DNA from: Haloprofundus salinisoli
Lineage (GTDB): Archaea > Halobacteriota > Halobacteria > Halobacteriales > Haloferacaceae
Direction: 5' to 3'
NCBI RefSeq assembly: GCF_020097815.1
Contig: NZ_CP083663.1
Location: 2,542,001-2,606,000, forward strand
DNA: 64,000 nucleotides
A model generated the notes under the pieces. The model did no database searches and was not told the DNA's origin. It worked only from the letters and a program-made list of their open reading frames with translations. This document shows, one piece after another, positions 61,110 to 64,000 of this stretch. Position numbers and translations under genes: made by a program. How positions within the stretch are numbered: position 1 is the first letter of the stretch; each line of letters starts with the position of its first letter.

Positions 61110-61838
61110 GTGAACTTCGACGCCTGGGAACCCGTCTACGAGCGGATTCTCGCCGACTTCGGCTTCGACCGGAGCGCCGACGAACGCGCCCGCGACGACC
61201 TGGCGGCGCTCGCCGAACCGTTCGACGAGTCACGTCTCCGCGTCGTCGAGGGGGCGAGCGTCGCCGTCGTCGGTGCCGCGCCGTCGCTCCCCGACGAGGT
61301 CGACCGCGCGGCCGACGCGGACTACGTCTTCGCCGCCTCGACGGCCGCCGACGTACTGCGTGACCACGGCGTCGGCGTCGACCTCATGGTAACCGACCTC
61401 GACAAAAACCCCGAGACGGCCCGCGAGTTGACCCGGCAGGGAACCCCGGTGGCAGCGCACGCCCACGGGGACAACCGACCCGCGATTCGCGAGTGGGTGC
61501 CACGGTTCGACTCCGAGCACGTACTGGCGACGACGCAGGCGGCCCCCGTCGGCCCCGTCGTCGACTACGGCGGGTTCACCGACGGCGACCGGGCGGCGTT
61601 TCTGGCCGACGAGTTCGGAGCCAGAGAGTTGAGATTCGCCGGCTGGCAGTTCGACGACCCGACGGTCGACGAGATGAAAGCGAAGAAACTCGCGTGGGCC
61701 GCGCGGCTTCTGGCGTGGTTGGAACGACGCCGTGGCGAGCGCTTTTCGGTTCTGGACGGCCGGCGGTCGTCGCTCGAATCGCCTCCCTCGGTCGACTCCC
61801 TCCTAGAGAGCGAGGCCGACGACGAGAATCAGCAGTAA
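61110..61838 (+). CDS. mptE: 6-hydroxymethyl-7,8-dihydropterin pyrophosphokinase, archaeal MptE
   Basis: A 242-residue MptE (DUF115-type) that activates hydroxymethyl-dihydropterin for FolP. FDAWEPVYERILADFGFDRS leads in, ASVAVVGAAPSLPDEVDRAA is the nucleotide-binding strand, and the metal/substrate site is GVDLMVTDLDKNPETARELT with AHAHGDNRPAIREWVPRFDS. It is unrelated to bacterial FolK. The start is GTG at 61110, giving MNFDAWEPVY. folP ends 129 bases upstream on the same strand and supplies the partner reaction, so the pair forms the pterin branch of folate synthesis here. Confidence 0.93.
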   Translation: MNFDAWEPVYERILADFGFDRSADERARDDLAALAEPFDESRLRVVEGASVAVVGAAPSLPDEVDRAADADYVFAASTAADVLRDHGVGVDLMVTDLDKNPETARELTRQGTPVAAHAHGDNRPAIREWVPRFDSEHVLATTQAAPVGPVVDYGGFTDGDRAAFLADEFGARELRFAGWQFDDPTVDEMKAKKLAWAARLLAWLERRRGERFSVLDGRRSSLESPPSVDSLLESEADDENQQ

Positions 61839-62287
61839 CAGATGCCAGAGCACGAACAGGGCGTTTCGCGTCGGGGCATCGGCACGGAGTGCGAACCACG
61901 AAACGACCGTTCGAGGCGAGTACGTCCATCGTCTGCCGGACACTCGCCGGGCGGGCTTCACGGCGTTCGCCTCGTCAGAGGGAGTCGTGGATCTCTTCGC
62001 CTGCTCGGCGCTGTACCAACTGTGGACCAAACAATAGCAGGTGCTCAGAGCTCTGGTACAGCGCCGAGTGATATCGCTCGCGGCGAAAGAACGGTTGCCA
62101 GTAAGTTTCGTAACCAATCTCGTATCAAAATAGTTATCAGCGACTACTCTGTATCGGAAACCGATTGTCGGTGCTGACGGTCTGAGCAGCCATACAGCAC
62201 ACGTGAAGGTGGTGGAACCTCCTCGGTTTCACACGCATCGACAATCTCTTCTCTCTGATTTCTTCGCCGCCAGCGACGCGGTGTCGA
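61839..62287. other. Intergenic region after mptE
   Basis: 449 bases. On the minus strand a frame ending at 61803 gives LFVLWHLLLLILVVGL near its end; part is the antisense of the mptE tail, so a real small membrane protein is doubtful. ATCGG-AAA-CCGAT (62153-62165) and GTGAA...TTCAC near 62201-62232 are short inverted repeats. I see no clear gene. Confidence 0.4.
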
Positions 62288-63151
62288 TCAGTCGACGAAC
62301 GCGTCGTCTGTCGCGTCGTACTCGGCCTCGAAGTACCGCACCTCGCAGTGCTCGCAGGCCGCCGCGATGACGTCGTAGCTTCGACAGCACGACTCGACGG
62401 CGTGCGTACCGAGGTCAACCGGACCGCCGCAGGCCGGGCAGTGCTCGATACAGGCGCGAAGACCGCTGAGCATTTGGCCCCGAACGTCGACGGAGAGTCG
62501 CGACCAGACGTCGGTTCTGTCGTCGAGCTCCGCGCTCGCGGCCATGTCGGCGGCAAACGCCTCTCGGGACTCCCACTGCCCCAACCAGTCGTCGTCGAGC
62601 CACGCGGCCACGGCGTTGCCATGGTCGCTCAGCGACACCCGGTCGGCGTCGACGCCGACGGTTCGGGCGAGTTGGTCGACGCCGCCGTCGCCGTCACGAA
62701 GCGCGTCTATTCGGTGATACCACGCCCGTTCGAACGACGCGTCGAGAACGACGTCGGCGTCGACGTCTCGCAGCGCGCCGACGTCGAGGAGGAGCGTTTC
62801 GATGTCAACTGTCTCGGTGTCGAACGTCGCCGGGTCGACGTCGTGGTCCCAGTCGGATGCCACCGCCGCTGGCCGCATCGACCTCGCGTGTTCGGACTTG
62901 TCGAAACGCCGCAGGAGCCAGTCGGGGACGTAGCGTTTCGTGAGCGCCGGCGTTCCTGGGACGAGGTAGCCTCGGAGGTAGACGAGCGCCAGCGATACGG
63001 CGAAGGCCGCGATCCCGACCGGCGGCGAGAGAACAGCCACCGGTAGCGTAACGGCGCCCGCGATGGCGATGTTGACCGCTGTGCAGGGGGCACAGCGATT
63101 CTCGCCGACGTACTCGGGTTTTCGGACGCGTTCGAGTAGTGAAGATGTCAT
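62288..63151 (-). CDS. Zinc-ribbon membrane protein, paralogue of the gene at 1592
   Basis: A 287-residue protein of the same unnamed family as the gene at 1592. Shared landmarks: PEYVGENRCAPCTAVN at residues 11-26 (PEYTGERRCWPCTGVN in the other copy), two hydrophobic segments ending LVYLRGYLVPGTPALT, a soluble central domain, and the C-terminal CPACGGPVDLG and CCRSYDVIAAACEHCEVRYF Cys cluster. The acidic linker of the first copy is missing. The two genes stand 60 kb apart in opposite orientation. Function unknown. ATG at 63151 gives MTSSLLERVRKPEYVGE. Confidence 0.82.
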   Translation of the reverse strand: MTSSLLERVRKPEYVGENRCAPCTAVNIAIAGAVTLPVAVLSPPVGIAAFAVSLALVYLRGYLVPGTPALTKRYVPDWLLRRFDKSEHARSMRPAAVASDWDHDVDPATFDTETVDIETLLLDVGALRDVDADVVLDASFERAWYHRIDALRDGDGGVDQLARTVGVDADRVSLSDHGNAVAAWLDDDWLGQWESREAFAADMAASAELDDRTDVWSRLSVDVRGQMLSGLRACIEHCPACGGPVDLGTHAVESCCRSYDVIAAACEHCEVRYFEAEYDATDDAFVD

Positions 63152-63258
63152 CGAATCGACTCACCGTCCGTCCGCGGACGATACTGGGTCGTTCGCCTCC
63201 GGTAGCATAGGTGTGTGGGTCGTCTTCACTCGGAGCGAATCCCTGGAGTTCGACCGTC

Positions 63259-64000
63259 CTACGGTTCGAGTACGACCTTCCCGGTCGACTCGCGGTTCTC
63301 GATGTACTCGTGGGCGTCGGCGGCCGCAGAGAGCGGGAATCGCTCGCCGACGACGACCTCAAGCTCGCCCTCGGCGAGCAACTCCGTAAGTTCGGGCACC
63401 GCCTTCAGCACCGACTGGGGGTCGCGCTGCATCGCGCGGCCGAGGTGGAAGCCGACGACGGATTTGTTCTCGAACAAAAGGCGCGTCGTGTCCGCCTGCG
63501 CGGGGTCGCCGCTGGCGACACCGTAGGTAACGAGTCGGCCGCGATAGTTGAGCGCGTCGAGGCTGGCGTCGAACGCGTCGCCGCCGACACCGTCGAGCAC
63601 GAGGTCGACACCCTTGCCATCGGTTTCGGCCTCAATTACCTCCTCGAACGCCTCTTCGGTGTAGTCGATGGGGTGGTCCAACCCCAGACGCGCCGCGAGA
63701 TCGAGTTTCTCCTGACTGCTAGCGGTGCCGAACGACTCCGCGCCCGTGGCCGCGGCTAACTGGACGGCCGCGGTGCCGACGCCTCCCGCGGCAGCCTGAA
63801 TCAGCACCCGCTCGTCCGCATCCTCCGAGTCGAGTCCGCCCCACTCGTGGAGGCAGCAGTGCGCCGTGAGAAACTGCACGGGGAACCCGGCGGCCTCGGC
63901 GAACTCCATCCCCGGCGGCACGTCGAAGAGGCCGTTGGCGGGTGTGACGACCTTCTCGGCGTACGCGCCGCCGCCGGTCATGGCGACGACTCGGTCGCCC
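63259..64000 (-). CDS. Quinone oxidoreductase-like MDR enzyme, N-terminus cut by window edge
   Basis: The 247 residues present are the C-terminal three quarters of a zinc-free medium-chain dehydrogenase/reductase. The NADP-binding segment is VLIQAAAGGVGTAAVQLAAA; GFPVQFLTAHCCLHEWGGLD and GVDLVLDGVGGDAFDASLDA are typical of quinone oxidoreductases, and no zinc-ligand Cys cluster is visible. The frame continues past base 64000 (GDRVVAMTGGGAYAEKVV at the edge). Substrates of such enzymes are quinones or alpha,beta-unsaturated carbonyls. Confidence 0.9.
   Translation of the reverse strand, partial: GDRVVAMTGGGAYAEKVVTPANGLFDVPPGMEFAEAAGFPVQFLTAHCCLHEWGGLDSEDADERVLIQAAAGGVGTAAVQLAAATGAESFGTASSQEKLDLAARLGLDHPIDYTEEAFEEVIEAETDGKGVDLVLDGVGGDAFDASLDALNYRGRLVTYGVASGDPAQADTTRLLFENKSVVGFHLGRAMQRDPQSVLKAVPELTELLAEGELEVVVGERFPLSAAADAHEYIENRESTGKVVLEP

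Noticed and set aside
61803..62117. 104-residue minus frame with a hydrophobic end after mptE
   Set aside because: Its hydrophobic end is mostly the antisense of the acidic mptE tail; the rest lacks coding character.
63152..63258. Possible small gene before the quinone oxidoreductase end
   Set aside because: Too short and without coding bias.

Overview
This 64 kb window is chromosomal DNA from a halophilic archaeon, most likely class Halobacteria and plausibly order Haloferacales; the genus cannot be fixed from sequence alone. The evidence is very high GC with G/C-rich third codon positions, strongly acidic proteins, twin-arginine signal peptides (including a lipoprotein), TATA-type promoters a few bases from start codons, and families largely confined to haloarchaea (amphi-Trp, HalOD1, DUF4013-like, TrmB, a DUF5821/TbsP-like regulator).

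Layout. 1-8.6 kb: a truncated ABC substrate-binding lipoprotein, an aldo/keto reductase, a zinc-ribbon membrane protein, TrmB with a site matching the haloarchaeal TrmB motif in its own promoter, a PAC2 proteasome-chaperone homologue ending in an HbYX tail, an MscS channel, an E1-like/YcaO fusion and a TbsP-like regulator. 8.7-11 kb: a tiny membrane protein converging on a CHAT (caspase-like) protease. 11-16 kb: glyA and folD (one-carbon metabolism) around a frameshifted pseudogene and a universal stress protein, then a zinc-ribbon protein, a PadR regulator and a 48-residue protein. 16.0-16.2 kb: a strong candidate small structured RNA. 16.2-21.3 kb: amphi-Trp protein, second PadR, AI-2E-type and MgtC-type membrane proteins, a class III aminotransferase. 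21.4-22.8 kb: a decayed island, a truncated CopB-type metal ATPase between imperfect direct repeats. 22.8-28.1 kb: small proteins, mutY, DsrE-like, an FMN reductase, a GH5-like hydrolase, tdk and a Yip1-like protein.

28.3-39.1 kb is rich in nucleic-acid and translation factors: a RecJ/DHH-related multidomain protein, elp3 (tRNA U34 modification) behind a short upstream ORF, rqcH (tailing of stalled nascent chains) and pelota (stalled-ribosome rescue), separated by a DUF4397 protein and two tandem DUF4013-like membrane proteins. 39-49.3 kb carries housekeeping and transport genes: an ornithine cyclodeaminase-family dehydrogenase, an MFS permease behind a structured leader, a GNAT enzyme, fen1, BolA, an AGE-family epimerase and fumC.

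49.5-64 kb: gatE (Gln-tRNA synthesis), a HalOD1 protein, an Lrp regulator divergent from an EamA exporter, a second MFS permease, a MaoC-fold dehydratase, trmJ overlapping a conserved upstream gene, bacterial-type riboflavin synthase, two tandem M48 membrane proteases, then folP and mptE, two steps of pterin/folate synthesis side by side. The window closes with a paralogue of the zinc-ribbon membrane protein seen at 1.6 kb and an edge-truncated quinone oxidoreductase. No rRNA, tRNA, intact insertion sequence or CRISPR array was recognised.
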